64,000 bases of DNA, taken from positions 62,001 to 126,000 of the forward strand of contig CP054185.1 in NCBI GenBank assembly GCA_015180985.1, given 5' to 3'. Position 1 is the first letter of the stretch. The number at the start of each line of letters is the position of its first letter. Below the pieces are notes generated by a model. The model was given only the letters and a program-made list of their open reading frames with translations. It was not told the DNA's origin and did no database searches. The stretch is from Flammeovirgaceae bacterium. GTDB taxonomy: Bacteria > Bacteroidota > Bacteroidia > Cytophagales > Cyclobacteriaceae. Of the stretch, positions 27,312-36,269 are shown piece after piece. The translations under genes were made by a program, and so were the position numbers.

Positions 27312-28889
27312 CTACTCATTACCGGGTTGCTTAATGGTAAAGCCCGTTTTAGCCTTTTCGTCAGCCACGATTTTACGCACATCAGCCAACAGCTTTTTGG
27401 CATCATAAACAATTCCATCCTTAATGGTGTATTTCACTCCGCCCACACGTACAGGTTTGTTCTCGTCTGACAGTTTAATGGCACCCGTACCGTAAAGCAC
27501 CTGTAAATTTTCAAGCGGGTTTTGGTCAACAATAACAAAATCAGCAAGCTTGCCTACTTCAACTGAACCTAAATCTTTTTCCACACCCAATGCCTGCGCA
27601 CCGTACAACGTAGCCGAACGGATTACTTCAAGCGGATGAAACCCTGCCTCGCGGAGCAATTCCAGTTCGCGGATGTAGGCAAAGCCGTACAGTTGAAAAA
27701 TGAATCCCGAATCTGATCCGGTAGTTACCCTGCCTCCGCGGTTTTTGTATTCGTTTACAAACGTCATCCACAGCCGGTAATTCTCGCGCCAGGCCACTTC
27801 CTGCTCGGTACCCCAGGCAAACCAATACGAACCATGCGCCCTTCGGTTAGGTTGATAGAAAGACCACAACTGCGGCAGGGTATACTCCTCGTGCCACTCG
27901 GCCCTGCGTGCGCGGTGTAAATCACGGCTGGCTTCATAAATATTAAAGGTAGGATCGAGCGTGAAATCCAGTTTCAGCAACTCATTCATTACGTTATTCC
28001 AATGCTCCGAGTAAGGGGCCGCGGCCTGCTTCCAGAGTTTACCGGCATTTTCAAACCGATGCTGTTCGTTCTGATAATTATAATCAAGCGGATAATCCTG
28101 AATGGTGCGATCGGTAAACAAGGCTTCGGGTAAGCCATACCAGTGTTCCATGCTGGTTAGCCCGGCTCGGGCCGACTTGACCACATTCCAGCGGGCCACA
28201 TCCATTTGCGCATGGTGGCAGCATGACCGCAAACCGAGCTTCTTATTCTCTTCAATGGCCGCCTGCATTATTTCAGGCGCGGCACCGAAAAATTTAATTC
28301 CATCAGCGCCTCTGGCCTTGTTATTGCGCACCCACTCGCGGGCCATTTCCGCAGTGCTGATTGGTTTATCACTTCCCTGCCCAAAGGAGGTATAAGCAAA
28401 AAGCCGGGGGGCAGTTATCAGATTTTTTGCGCTCTTCTGTTTCTGGTCGAGTACCCAGTCCAATCCGTTACCGGCCGAAGGATCGCGAACGGTGGTAATT
28501 CCATGGCTCATCCACAATTTAAAAACATACTCGGCATTGGGCGCCTGAAAGCCGCCAATGTGGCCGTGCATATCAATGAAACCGGGCATCAGGTACATGC
28601 CTTCGGCATTTAATTCTTTACCGCCTGCATCGAGTTTTGGGCGCCTATCTTGGTTAACGGGCACACCCGGGTAACCAACATTAACAATACGTTCAATGCG
28701 GTTTTGCTTTACAACAATATCAACCGGGCCAATGGGTGGCGCACCGGTACCATCAATAAGGGTTACACCCCGGATGATTAATTGCGGATAAGGGCCCTCG
28801 CCTTCTTTAACTTCAGGAGCCTTTGATACATTGCCCTGAGCAAACAATGCGGTTGAAAACAACACAACGAGGTAGAGTATGCGCTTCAT
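27312..28889 (-). CDS. Secreted or periplasmic amidohydrolase-family metal-dependent hydrolase
   Basis: The protein (525 residues from the ATG at 28889) has a signal peptide MKRILYLVVLFSTALFAQ, so it is exported. The open frame extends seven codons upstream to a TTG, but the signal peptide favours the ATG. Metal-binding motifs are FIDMHGHIGG (HxH, strand 1), IKFFGAA (the residue equivalent to the bridging lysine), LRSCCHHAQMD and LTSMEHWYG (His of strands 5 and 6), and VTTGSDSGF (Asp of strand 8), which together mark the amidohydrolase superfamily. A C-terminal beta domain carries LGSVEVGKLADFVIVDQNP. The family includes imidazolonepropionase- and dipeptidase-like enzymes; the substrate is unknown. 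Confidence 0.9.
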   Translation of the reverse strand: MKRILYLVVLFSTALFAQGNVSKAPEVKEGEGPYPQLIIRGVTLIDGTGAPPIGPVDIVVKQNRIERIVNVGYPGVPVNQDRRPKLDAGGKELNAEGMYLMPGFIDMHGHIGGFQAPNAEYVFKLWMSHGITTVRDPSAGNGLDWVLDQKQKSAKNLITAPRLFAYTSFGQGSDKPISTAEMAREWVRNNKARGADGIKFFGAAPEIMQAAIEENKKLGLRSCCHHAQMDVARWNVVKSARAGLTSMEHWYGLPEALFTDRTIQDYPLDYNYQNEQHRFENAGKLWKQAAAPYSEHWNNVMNELLKLDFTLDPTFNIYEASRDLHRARRAEWHEEYTLPQLWSFYQPNRRAHGSYWFAWGTEQEVAWRENYRLWMTFVNEYKNRGGRVTTGSDSGFIFQLYGFAYIRELELLREAGFHPLEVIRSATLYGAQALGVEKDLGSVEVGKLADFVIVDQNPLENLQVLYGTGAIKLSDENKPVRVGGVKYTIKDGIVYDAKKLLADVRKIVADEKAKTGFTIKQPGNE

Positions 28890-28899
28890 AAAATTTTGT

Positions 28900-28953
28900 T
28901 TATCACGCAAAAGCTAAACAACTTCTTGTGAAAAGAAAACCAATCCGTGATAA
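28900..28953. repeat. Inverted repeat upstream of the amidohydrolase gene
   Basis: TTATCACG (28900-28907) and CGTGATAA (28946-28953) are perfect 8-bp inverted repeats, 38 bases apart, in the gap between the helicase and amidohydrolase genes. It could be an operator with two half-sites. No partner regulator is identified. Confidence 0.35.
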
Positions 28954-28966
28954 CCGCTATAAGAAA

Positions 28967-31900
28967 TTATGCAGTTGTTGATTTGTTGGTCTGAGGTGCA
29001 GTTGGGTCGCTCAGTCGGTAGGCAAACCGGCTGATTTCCTGTTGAACCTGATCGGGGTTATTCCACCAATTCCGGCTGTGCAGGCGTAACCAGGGCCACC
29101 CTTTAGCCTCCAGGAGAAGCGGTATATAAATATGTCCCTCTTTTGCAGTTATCATTTGCTCGTAGGCTTCATCATCGCACACCAGTATTCCAACATTACC
29201 TGTGGATTCACTAATAAGGATATCGCCTATAGGCCAGGGACACGGTTTTAATTTGATGGGCACATTCGCGGGGCCACCCATTTTCAGCACGGATGCCGAC
29301 AAGTACCACGAGGCAGCATGTTTTGGTGCTTGCAATGCGGGTGCAAACTTGCCTTCCGAAACCAATCGGGCAAATTCGAGGTACGCCCGAAGCAGTTTAG
29401 GGCCATCGTTTTTAATTCCCTGTAGCTTCAGTTCCTCCGGCCATATACTGGTTATAACAATTACCTTTTGCCTGGCGCGTGTTATGGCTACGTTAAGCCT
29501 GTTTTCGCCACCCAAAACATTAAGGCTGCCAAAGTGCATATTGAGTTTACCCGATGAGTCGGGTGCATAGGCTGTTGAAAAGATGATTACATCCCGCTCA
29601 TCGCCCTGCACATTCTCGATATTCTTAACAAATAATGACTCGGGTACGGCATTGCCCTGCAGCCGTGCTACTTCCAGTAAGTCCTGAATAAGTTCCTGCT
29701 GCGATGCATTAAAGGTTACAACACCTATTGTCCATTCCGGATTGGTATGCCCTAAGTCTATGACTTTGATTATCACAGCTTCGGCTTCTTTCTGATTGGT
29801 TTGATCCTTCCATTGACCTTTTACATTCAAATATTCAATAGCCCTGATATGCGGGTTTGACATTTTTCGGTGCGGAAGGTTACGCAATTTGCCTTTGTAA
29901 AAATGGCGATTTGAAAAATCTATCAGTTCTGCAGACTGGCTGCGGTAGTGGTGCTGCAGTAACACCGTGGGCAAATACCGGGAGGTCAAATCCAATAGTG
30001 ATTCAAGTTCAAGATCGGGTATTTCATCTTCCTCGTGAAACCGCACCTGGTACAAATCAAAAGGCTTTAACTGATTACTGTCGCCCGCCACCACCACTTG
30101 CCGGGCGCGGTAAATAGCCGGCAGCCCCCGCTCAGCAAAACACTGGCTGGCTTCATCAAAAATGACGAGGTCAAAAATTTCGCTGAAAGGAAACAGGGCC
30201 GAAACGGTTTCGGGCGAAGCCATCCAGCAGGGGATCAGGTTAAACAACTCGTGGTGAAATTCGCTGATGAGCTTGCGCAACGGCCACAGCTTTTTCTTTT
30301 TGTTTACCTGGTGAAATAAATCGCGGTATGTTATCCGGTTATTCAGGCGGTTATATTCAACCCGCTCATACGTTCGTTCGCGTGCGCGGATCAATACCAG
30401 CTCTGCACTGAGTTTTTGCTTTTCAGCAACCGCCCTGGCTAACTCTTGTTCCAGTTGTTCTAACTTTGTGGTTGCCACCAGGCGCAGCACCGGAAACTTA
30501 GCTTCCAGGTGTTCAATCCATGCCAGGCGCAAACTGTTTTGAAATACAACTTCAAAGCGGGTTTCATCCCAGGTTTTTAATTCATCGTAAAGCCGGTAAA
30601 CAATTTCCAATTCATGCGATGACAAACTTTCTTTTAACAAATCGGCTTCGCGCAATACATCAAAGTCCAGGCGCAGTTGCTGAATCAGGTTAAACCAAAG
30701 CCCCGGCTGTTTAGCCAACTCACTAATCTGGTAAGGAGTAAGGTGGGTTAACCACCCGGATTTCCGTTCGGCCATCTGCTTCAACAAATCGAAGATGTCC
30801 CATAATCTTCGCAGAAACTCCTCTCGTGAAAACAACTGAACCGGCAGGGCTTTACTGATGGTGCGTAAAGAACCGAACAACAACCTTGCCCGAACACCCA
30901 ACAACTGCTTTTCGAACCATTTTTTAAATTTTCGCTTGTCGTACTGATCCGGTATATCCAACAGCCACTTTTTTTCTTTTAGCGCGGTGAGGTGATGCTC
31001 CAGATTAAGGCGGTTGTCAAGGCGTTCCTCCAGTGTTTGTAACCCGTGCTTATTGTACGGAAGGTTGTTGGCAATGAGAATGCGTTTCAGAAAAAACTTG
31101 TGCTCCGAGAAAAGCTCCCACCGGATTAACCGAACGAGGTTTCTGCGGGCCGTAAGGCGCTGCTGCAAGGCCACCTGGCACTTCCCTATCTGATCATCCG
31201 TTAACGTTGCCTCAACACCGGCACCGTCAAAACAATTCATACACACCCGTTCCATATTTTGAAGCCACAACAGGTTGGTGGTTTCCTCCTTTTCTTCCGT
31301 CATGGCTTTAAAGAATCCAAACACCAGTTCATCGGTTAGCAGGCCTGCCAGTTCATCGGCATCCGCTTTTCTGGTTAGCAGGTTTTCAGCCTCCTCAAAT
31401 GATATCGGATAGTGCAGCAGGTCGGCCAGCCGGAGGCTGCAGTCCTCCTGAAATTCCTTCACGTCTTTAATTGTCCGCTCAATTTCATCCCGATCGGAAA
31501 GCTGATAGCGGGCAAACGATTTTCTGTTTTTCCACAGGTAGTCATCCGCTTCCGTGCTTTTTGCATGACGTACAAATGCCTTTATTTTCCGCAAAACCGG
31601 GGGCAATGTTTGAAAATCAAACAGTTGATACTCCTGCCGGAGGTTGATGCGTTGGGTGGTCGGATCGGTGGTGAGGTAAAGTTCTTTGGCTGAAAGTCCG
31701 CATTCTTTGTCAGTAAAGAGCGCCTTTCTATATTCCTCGAGTTCTTCGGTAAGCTGATCAATTATGCGGGCAAGTTGTACAAAATTACGTTCGGCTTGAA
31801 TAACGTCTATCGTCCGGTTTTGTGCACGGTAGTCGTCAACCCGTTCAACCTGGTTGGCAATTTTTCCGAAGAGGCGTTTGCGGTCATCGCGAAAATCATG

Positions 31901-33022
31901 CACAAGGGCGGTAAATGCCGACAAGCCTACGGTACGCAATCGCTCATACACAATATCTAACGCTACCCGTTTTTGACAGACCAGTAAAACCCGTTTGCCT
32001 GAAGCCATGCCATCCGCAATCAGATTGGCAATAAGTTGTGATTTTCCGGTACCTGGAGGCCCTTGTACCACCACCGAATGACCCAACTTGATGCTTTTCA
32101 GCGCATGCTCCTGCCAGGCATCCTGTTTAAACGGGGCAAAAACGCGCTCTTCTTTAACTGCCAGGTTAACTGCTATGGTATCCTGCAAGCGCACAGCATG
32201 TGTTGCCGTTGATTTTGAAGCAAAAAAATCTTCGAGGCAGGGAAATGAATTTGTTTCAATAAGTTGGAGATAATCCGGCACCAGTTGTGAATCGGCCTGA
32301 GGAAAAATTCCCAACACGGCTTCCTGAAACAATTTCAGCTCACCGTTACGATGCAGTTTATCAAATTGATCGCGCGTAAACTCATCAAGTGTCCGTATCG
32401 TGCTGGTAAAAGTGTCGGGATTAAAATTGATTTCTATCTTTTCTTTTAAAAGCTGGTAGAGCTGCGTGCGGAAAACTGTACTATCCGAATCAAACTCCTC
32501 AAAAGAAGTATCGAGCAATTCTTCTTTTACGGCAACCTGGTTAAAATGAAAATAGGCCAGCAGCAACGATTTGTTGAAGGTTATCTCTCCATCGGCCCGC
32601 CTGCGTATAACCCATGAACCATTTTCTGCCTGCAGTTCAACCGGAAAAAAAAGTAAAGGCGCACGCACGGGTGTTCCATCGGCAAATTTTCCACGAAGCA
32701 TTGGCCAGCCAACATGCAAATCGCGCGTGCCTTTTTCATCAAACAGAAATTTTTCCAGTCGGTGTAGCCGCTTAAGCCTGGTGCTTACCAGATTTACCGC
32801 TTCTACACGGCTGTCGGTCACCGGGCAAACCGCAAGGGGTCGCTGGGCAATTAATGCCTCAATTATTTCAAATGCATTTTTAACTGCCAGGCGATTAAGT
32901 TGAGCCAAATCGAGTACCTGGTGCCCTGTTTGGCGCAGCAAGAACAACAACCGGTTATTGCCCGCAAGGCGTGTAAGTCTGCGTAAGTAAACTTTAAAAA
33001 TATGTTCCACCTGGTTATTCAA
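28967..33022 (-). CDS. DUF4011-type SF1 helicase with a degenerate nuclease-like C-terminus
   Basis: The 1351-residue protein is an SF1 (UPF1-like) helicase of the DUF4011 family. After an N-terminal DUF4011 region it has Walker A GPPGTGKS (321-328), a Walker B DEAS in LVIFDEASQCF, the helicase motif GDSNQLKPF and a motif VI region VAITRARQKVIV. A coiled-coil-rich insertion occupies the middle. The last 90 residues (GDILIS from 1266, then VCDDEAYE near 1282, WLRLHSRNWWNNP near 1315) resemble the Vsr/MTES-type nuclease that ends many relatives, but the family acidic residue before CD is Val here, so catalysis is doubtful. The start codon is TTG and overlaps the upstream stop by 8 bp. Related proteins are often near defence genes; this neighbourhood has none. 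Confidence 0.9.
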   Translation of the reverse strand: MNNQVEHIFKVYLRRLTRLAGNNRLLFLLRQTGHQVLDLAQLNRLAVKNAFEIIEALIAQRPLAVCPVTDSRVEAVNLVSTRLKRLHRLEKFLFDEKGTRDLHVGWPMLRGKFADGTPVRAPLLFFPVELQAENGSWVIRRRADGEITFNKSLLLAYFHFNQVAVKEELLDTSFEEFDSDSTVFRTQLYQLLKEKIEINFNPDTFTSTIRTLDEFTRDQFDKLHRNGELKLFQEAVLGIFPQADSQLVPDYLQLIETNSFPCLEDFFASKSTATHAVRLQDTIAVNLAVKEERVFAPFKQDAWQEHALKSIKLGHSVVVQGPPGTGKSQLIANLIADGMASGKRVLLVCQKRVALDIVYERLRTVGLSAFTALVHDFRDDRKRLFGKIANQVERVDDYRAQNRTIDVIQAERNFVQLARIIDQLTEELEEYRKALFTDKECGLSAKELYLTTDPTTQRINLRQEYQLFDFQTLPPVLRKIKAFVRHAKSTEADDYLWKNRKSFARYQLSDRDEIERTIKDVKEFQEDCSLRLADLLHYPISFEEAENLLTRKADADELAGLLTDELVFGFFKAMTEEKEETTNLLWLQNMERVCMNCFDGAGVEATLTDDQIGKCQVALQQRLTARRNLVRLIRWELFSEHKFFLKRILIANNLPYNKHGLQTLEERLDNRLNLEHHLTALKEKKWLLDIPDQYDKRKFKKWFEKQLLGVRARLLFGSLRTISKALPVQLFSREEFLRRLWDIFDLLKQMAERKSGWLTHLTPYQISELAKQPGLWFNLIQQLRLDFDVLREADLLKESLSSHELEIVYRLYDELKTWDETRFEVVFQNSLRLAWIEHLEAKFPVLRLVATTKLEQLEQELARAVAEKQKLSAELVLIRARERTYERVEYNRLNNRITYRDLFHQVNKKKKLWPLRKLISEFHHELFNLIPCWMASPETVSALFPFSEIFDLVIFDEASQCFAERGLPAIYRARQVVVAGDSNQLKPFDLYQVRFHEEDEIPDLELESLLDLTSRYLPTVLLQHHYRSQSAELIDFSNRHFYKGKLRNLPHRKMSNPHIRAIEYLNVKGQWKDQTNQKEAEAVIIKVIDLGHTNPEWTIGVVTFNASQQELIQDLLEVARLQGNAVPESLFVKNIENVQGDERDVIIFSTAYAPDSSGKLNMHFGSLNVLGGENRLNVAITRARQKVIVITSIWPEELKLQGIKNDGPKLLRAYLEFARLVSEGKFAPALQAPKHAASWYLSASVLKMGGPANVPIKLKPCPWPIGDILISESTGNVGILVCDDEAYEQMITAKEGHIYIPLLLEAKGWPWLRLHSRNWWNNPDQVQQEISRFAYRLSDPTAPQTNKSTTA

Positions 33023-33905
33023 CAGTAAGGTAAGGTTTAGTTTTCAGGTACACCTCTGGCGGTACCAACTGCACATGGGCAAGGTCAGCGATGGTACGAA
33101 ACCGGCCATGCTGAAATCGGTAGGTTACAATAGCACGGGCTACCGCCCTCGAAAGATAGGGATGAGCCGCCAGCTGCGCTTCGCTTGCTTCATTAATGTT
33201 AAGAAGTACCGGTTCAAAATTGGCATTAACCGTTAATTGCCTGTTAACCTGCTGAACTACTGCCGAATCCAGACCGTACACTTCATAAAGTTGATTGGTA
33301 TTGACAAATCCACCGAGGGCATCGCGGTACTTAACAATGCGCCTGGCCAGCACCGGTCCGATACCCTTAAGTAACTGAAGTTGCAGCGTATCCGCCTGGT
33401 TGAGATCGAAAACAGGTATTACCGTTTCGGTAAGCGACCTGCTTGCATTACCAGGCAGGTACCCCTCTGGCGCTTCGGTTATAAAAACGTAAGGCCGCAA
33501 CTGTGTGTAAAGGCCGGTATCCATTGCATATAGCTTCAGCAAATCATCCGGCTTTCGGAAGCGGCCGCCTTTGTCACGGTAATGGATTAGCTGATTGGCA
33601 AGCCGGGCAGAAAACCCCAGCATCACCAATTCGGATTGAGTTGCCAGGTTGGGGTCAAAACGAAATAAGGAATCAGGTATCGGTAAATTTTTTTTCTCTT
33701 TACCTGCTGCACCATTGCGAAAACGGGCAACAAGGGTGTCAAGTTTTGACGTTTCCGTGCTGCCAATCATAGCAAAGCGGGTTATCCTCCGGTAAAGCGG
33801 TTCAGAAAAAATAAAGAGCACAATCAGCGGCAGCAATAGCAAAAATGCATTTACCTGAGCACGGGTAAACCCAAAAAAATTACCTATTTGCTTCCGGAAG
33901 CCCAT
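33015..33905 (-). CDS. Helix-hairpin-helix membrane protein, ComEA-like
   Basis: The 296-residue protein has one N-terminal transmembrane helix (AFLLLLPLIVLFIFSEPLY) and three helix-hairpin-helix regions: LANQLIHYRDKGGRFRKPDD, LLKGIGPVLARRIVKYRD with GGFVNTNQLYEV, and LSRAVARAIVTYRFQHGRFR. HhH motifs bind DNA through the sugar-phosphate backbone; ComEA-type proteins with this layout capture DNA at the cell envelope for uptake. The helicase gene starts 8 bp before its stop, suggesting coupled translation and possibly a joint role in DNA handling. No competence nuclease or channel genes are in the window. Confidence 0.88.
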   Translation of the reverse strand: MGFRKQIGNFFGFTRAQVNAFLLLLPLIVLFIFSEPLYRRITRFAMIGSTETSKLDTLVARFRNGAAGKEKKNLPIPDSLFRFDPNLATQSELVMLGFSARLANQLIHYRDKGGRFRKPDDLLKLYAMDTGLYTQLRPYVFITEAPEGYLPGNASRSLTETVIPVFDLNQADTLQLQLLKGIGPVLARRIVKYRDALGGFVNTNQLYEVYGLDSAVVQQVNRQLTVNANFEPVLLNINEASEAQLAAHPYLSRAVARAIVTYRFQHGRFRTIADLAHVQLVPPEVYLKTKPYLTVE

Positions 33906-33929
33906 GCCAATAAGCTGGATGCGTTAAGC

Positions 33930-33958
33930 CAAATTAAACTAAAAACCAATCTATTCAA
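33930..33958 (-). promoter_or_regulatory. Promoter of the HhH-helicase operon
   Basis: On the minus strand TTG (33956-33958) is followed after 18 bases by TTAATTTG (33930-33937), one mismatch from TAnnTTTG, 24 bases before the ATG of the HhH gene. It lies in the divergent gap shared with the sigma-factor gene. Confidence 0.5.
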
Positions 33959-33992
33959 GAATATCAATTAACCTCCAAGTAATAATCTTTCA

Positions 33993-34000
33993 TACCTTTC
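33993..34000 (+). promoter_or_regulatory. Possible -7 element of the ECF sigma-factor operon
   Basis: TACCTTTC differs from TAnnTTTG at the last base. It lies 19 bases before the GTG start of the sigma gene. No TTG -33 element is clear at normal spacing. Confidence 0.3.
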
Positions 34001-34019
34001 GACTGATTCAATACGAAAC

Positions 34020-34517
34020 GTGCAGCCGGAGAACGGACAAGAAGCCTACTTCATTAATCTGATCAGTGAACATCAGGGCCTTATCCACAAGGTTTGTATG
34101 ATGTACGAAAATGATCGGGAGGCACGCAATGATTTATTTCAGGAAATCGTACTCCAGTTATGGAAGTCATTCCACACCTTCCGGGGTGATGCCAAAATTA
34201 CAACCTGGATGTATCGCATTGCCCTGAATACGGCCATATCGGGTTTGCGAAAACAAACCCGCAAGATTCAGACACAGGATTTGAATGATTACCACCTGAA
34301 TATTGCCGAACGCGAACCCGACAACCCGGAAGAAGATTTTGACAAGTTGCAGTGGGCCATCCGCAAACTTTCAGAAATCGACCGGGCCATGATTATGATG
34401 GCACTTGACGAAGTGCCTTATGATGAAATTGCCGAAACGATGGGTATTACGCAAAACAATGTACGGGTACGGATGAACCGCATCCGTGAAAAGCTGAGAA
34501 AACTAATGAACGGATAA
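34020..34517 (+). CDS. ECF-type RNA polymerase sigma factor
   Basis: The 165-residue protein has the two sigma-70 domains of ECF factors: region 2 (residues about 15-80, with FQEIVLQLWKSFHTFRGDAK and TTWMYRIALNTAISGLRKQ) and region 4 (about 105-160, ending DEIAETMGITQNNVRVRMNR). It has no region 1 or 3. The start codon is GTG at 34020. It is followed after 3 bp by a four-helix membrane protein, the likely partner that would hold it at the membrane. It diverges from the HhH-helicase genes. ECF factors respond to envelope stress or nutrients; the stimulus here is unknown. Confidence 0.93.
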   Translation: MQPENGQEAYFINLISEHQGLIHKVCMMYENDREARNDLFQEIVLQLWKSFHTFRGDAKITTWMYRIALNTAISGLRKQTRKIQTQDLNDYHLNIAEREPDNPEEDFDKLQWAIRKLSEIDRAMIMMALDEVPYDEIAETMGITQNNVRVRMNRIREKLRKLMNG

Positions 34518-34520
34518 GTT

Positions 34521-35141
34521 ATGGAAGAGTTCAATGATTTGAAATCCATCTGGAAGCAGCAACCTGCGGGCATTGATGCCAAAAACACCGATGAGATTGC
34601 CCGTATGTTACAGGGCCGAAGTACCTCCATTGTTACGAAACTTAAACGGAGCGTGTGGTTTGAACTTTCCTTCACCATCGCCAGCGGCATCGGGCTGGCC
34701 GTTTACGGTTTGTATGCAAAAAGCGGCCAGTTGAAATGGATGGTGCTTACCCTGGCCATAACCCTGGCAGCCTACATTTTTTACTATGCAAAAAAACTTA
34801 AACTGCTCAGCCGGTATGAACTTAGCAGGGGCAACCTGAAAACCAACCTCGAAAACCTTGTTGAAGGCCTGACCGCATACTTATCGTTTTATAAACGCAG
34901 CTACACCATTCTTTACCCGGTATTTTTCTGCATCGGATTGCTTTTTGGTGCACTTGATGCCGGGTGGGATAATTTTCTCCACCGGTTTACACAAACCGGG
35001 TTTCTGATTTGGTTTGTACTGGTTGCTACCCTTTTTATGGTAGGTGTTTTCAAAATTACCGACTGGTATCTTAAAAAGCTTTATGGCAACCATCTGGCAA
35101 AGTTGAAAGAACTACTCAACGAATTATCGGCATCCGGCTGA
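34521..35141 (+). CDS. Membrane protein following the sigma factor, possible anti-sigma partner
   Basis: The 206-residue protein has a soluble N-terminus of about 45 residues and four predicted transmembrane helices: around FELSFTIASGIGLAVYGL, WMVLTLAITLAAYIFYY, YTILYPVFFCIGLLFGAL and TGFLIWFVLVATLFMVGVF. The N-terminus includes FNDLKSIWKQQPAG, a form shared by the anti-sigma-like membrane proteins that follow ECF genes in Bacteroidota. No zinc-binding anti-sigma motif is seen. Position 3 bp after the sigma gene argues for a regulatory partnership by context. Confidence 0.75.
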   Translation: MEEFNDLKSIWKQQPAGIDAKNTDEIARMLQGRSTSIVTKLKRSVWFELSFTIASGIGLAVYGLYAKSGQLKWMVLTLAITLAAYIFYYAKKLKLLSRYELSRGNLKTNLENLVEGLTAYLSFYKRSYTILYPVFFCIGLLFGALDAGWDNFLHRFTQTGFLIWFVLVATLFMVGVFKITDWYLKKLYGNHLAKLKELLNELSASG

Positions 35142-35145
35142 GGCG

Positions 35146-35174
35146 TTCACCCCAAAAATGGGCATTTCGCCCCG
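35146..35174. promoter_or_regulatory. LytTR-like direct repeats upstream of the LytTR gene
   Basis: TTCACCCCA (35146-35154) and TTCGCCCCG (35166-35174) are direct repeats with 20-base spacing, in the non-coding gap of 35142-35286. LytTR proteins bind 9-bp direct repeats about 21 bases apart. A looser TTTACCCGG follows at 35228-35236. The same core is repeated behind the gene (36175-36269). Confidence 0.45.
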
Positions 35175-35286
35175 CAAAACACCAACAGGCCTGATTCTTA
35201 TGAAAAGTTTGCTTCAATCGTTTCTTCTTTACCCGGTACTTCAAAACCATAAGTTATGGATTTCGTAATGGCCACAGGAAGAGCAT

Positions 35287-36171
35287 ATGAATCTGAAAAC
35301 CAGGCTGCGTGAGCCATTCCCCTACTATTTGCAGGATGACCGCAGAAACCTTGCACTCATTGCGGTTATCAGCTTGTTTGTGGTGGTGTTTATGTTTGCC
35401 TTTAAAACCCCTGGCGATCACGACCTTACCTTACCGCAGCACTTTCTCTTCGGAGGGATTACCTTTCTGTGTCTGGTTATAACTATTATTGTCCTTCCAA
35501 AACTATTCCCTGCCTGGTTTGACCAGTGGACACTTGGTAAATACATCCTCATCAACATAGGGCATTTGTTCCTGATCGGGATGGCCAGTTCAGTGGTTGA
35601 TATCGTTTACATTTGTCCCCACCTGTCGGTTGCCGAGAATCTCATCCAGGCTAACAGCCGTGTACTGATAAAAGGAGTAATACCCATTGCGCTTACAACG
35701 CTTATCATTCGTAATACCCAACTGCGGCAAAACCTGAGCAGCGCTTTACAGGCCAATCGGGAATTGCAAAAAATTCAACATCTAAAAACAGACTCCGGCA
35801 AGGAAACAAACCGTATTACCCTGCAAAGCGAAACCAGCGAAACACTGGAAGTTAACCTGCCCGATTTGTTATTTGTTGAGGCCGATGACAATTATTCAAC
35901 TGTATTCTGGCGAAACGGGCCTGGTATTCAACATAAATTGTTACGGGCTAATCTCAAAAACATAGAAAACCAACTCAATAATTCATTTACGCTGCGGTGT
36001 CATCGATCGTTTCTGGTTAATATAAACGCCATCGATTCTGTTTCAGGCAATGCCAACGGATACAAACTAAAAATTCGAGATACCGATATCATCATCCCGG
36101 TGTCTCGGCAGAAGGGCAAAGAAGTAATGGAAAAAATTCACCAGCTTCGAAGCATGATGGAACTCGCCTGA
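35287..36171 (+). CDS. Membrane-bound LytTR-family transcriptional regulator
   Basis: The 294-residue protein has four hydrophobic helices in its first 150 residues (for example LALIAVISLFVVVFMFAF and ILINIGHLFLIGMASSVVDI) and a C-terminal LytTR DNA-binding domain from about residue 185, with LLFVEADDNYSTVFW, RCHRSFLVNINAID and IPVSRQKGKEVMEKI. It lacks a receiver domain, so it is a one-component regulator that may sense a signal in or near the membrane. It is on the same strand as the sigma and partner genes. Runs of CCCCA-type repeats before and after it are likely targets. Confidence 0.92.
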   Translation: MNLKTRLREPFPYYLQDDRRNLALIAVISLFVVVFMFAFKTPGDHDLTLPQHFLFGGITFLCLVITIIVLPKLFPAWFDQWTLGKYILINIGHLFLIGMASSVVDIVYICPHLSVAENLIQANSRVLIKGVIPIALTTLIIRNTQLRQNLSSALQANRELQKIQHLKTDSGKETNRITLQSETSETLEVNLPDLLFVEADDNYSTVFWRNGPGIQHKLLRANLKNIENQLNNSFTLRCHRSFLVNINAIDSVSGNANGYKLKIRDTDIIIPVSRQKGKEVMEKIHQLRSMMELA

Positions 36172-36174
36172 CCA

Positions 36175-36269
36175 ACCACCCCATTTAAATTGCCAATAGC
36201 CCCAGAACTTTTTTCTTACCCCATTTGCTTTACTACTTACCCCAAACCAACGGATTTTACTTACCGCCA
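36175..36269. repeat. Phased CCCCA repeats between the LytTR gene and the next gene
   Basis: A CCCCA core ends at 36183, 36204, 36223 and 36244, that is at spacings 21, 19 and 21. The last two copies are identical CTTACCCCA (36215-36223 and 36236-36244), and a related CTTACCGCCA begins at 36260. Two 9-bp direct repeats with a 12-base gap is the LytTR site layout. They lie 65-134 bases ahead of the small secreted-protein gene, which is the probable target. Confidence 0.6.

Noticed and set aside
34081-34090. TTATCCACAA, a DnaA-box-like match
   Set aside because: It is one isolated copy inside the sigma-factor coding sequence; no box cluster or AT-rich unwinding element is nearby, so no origin is claimed.
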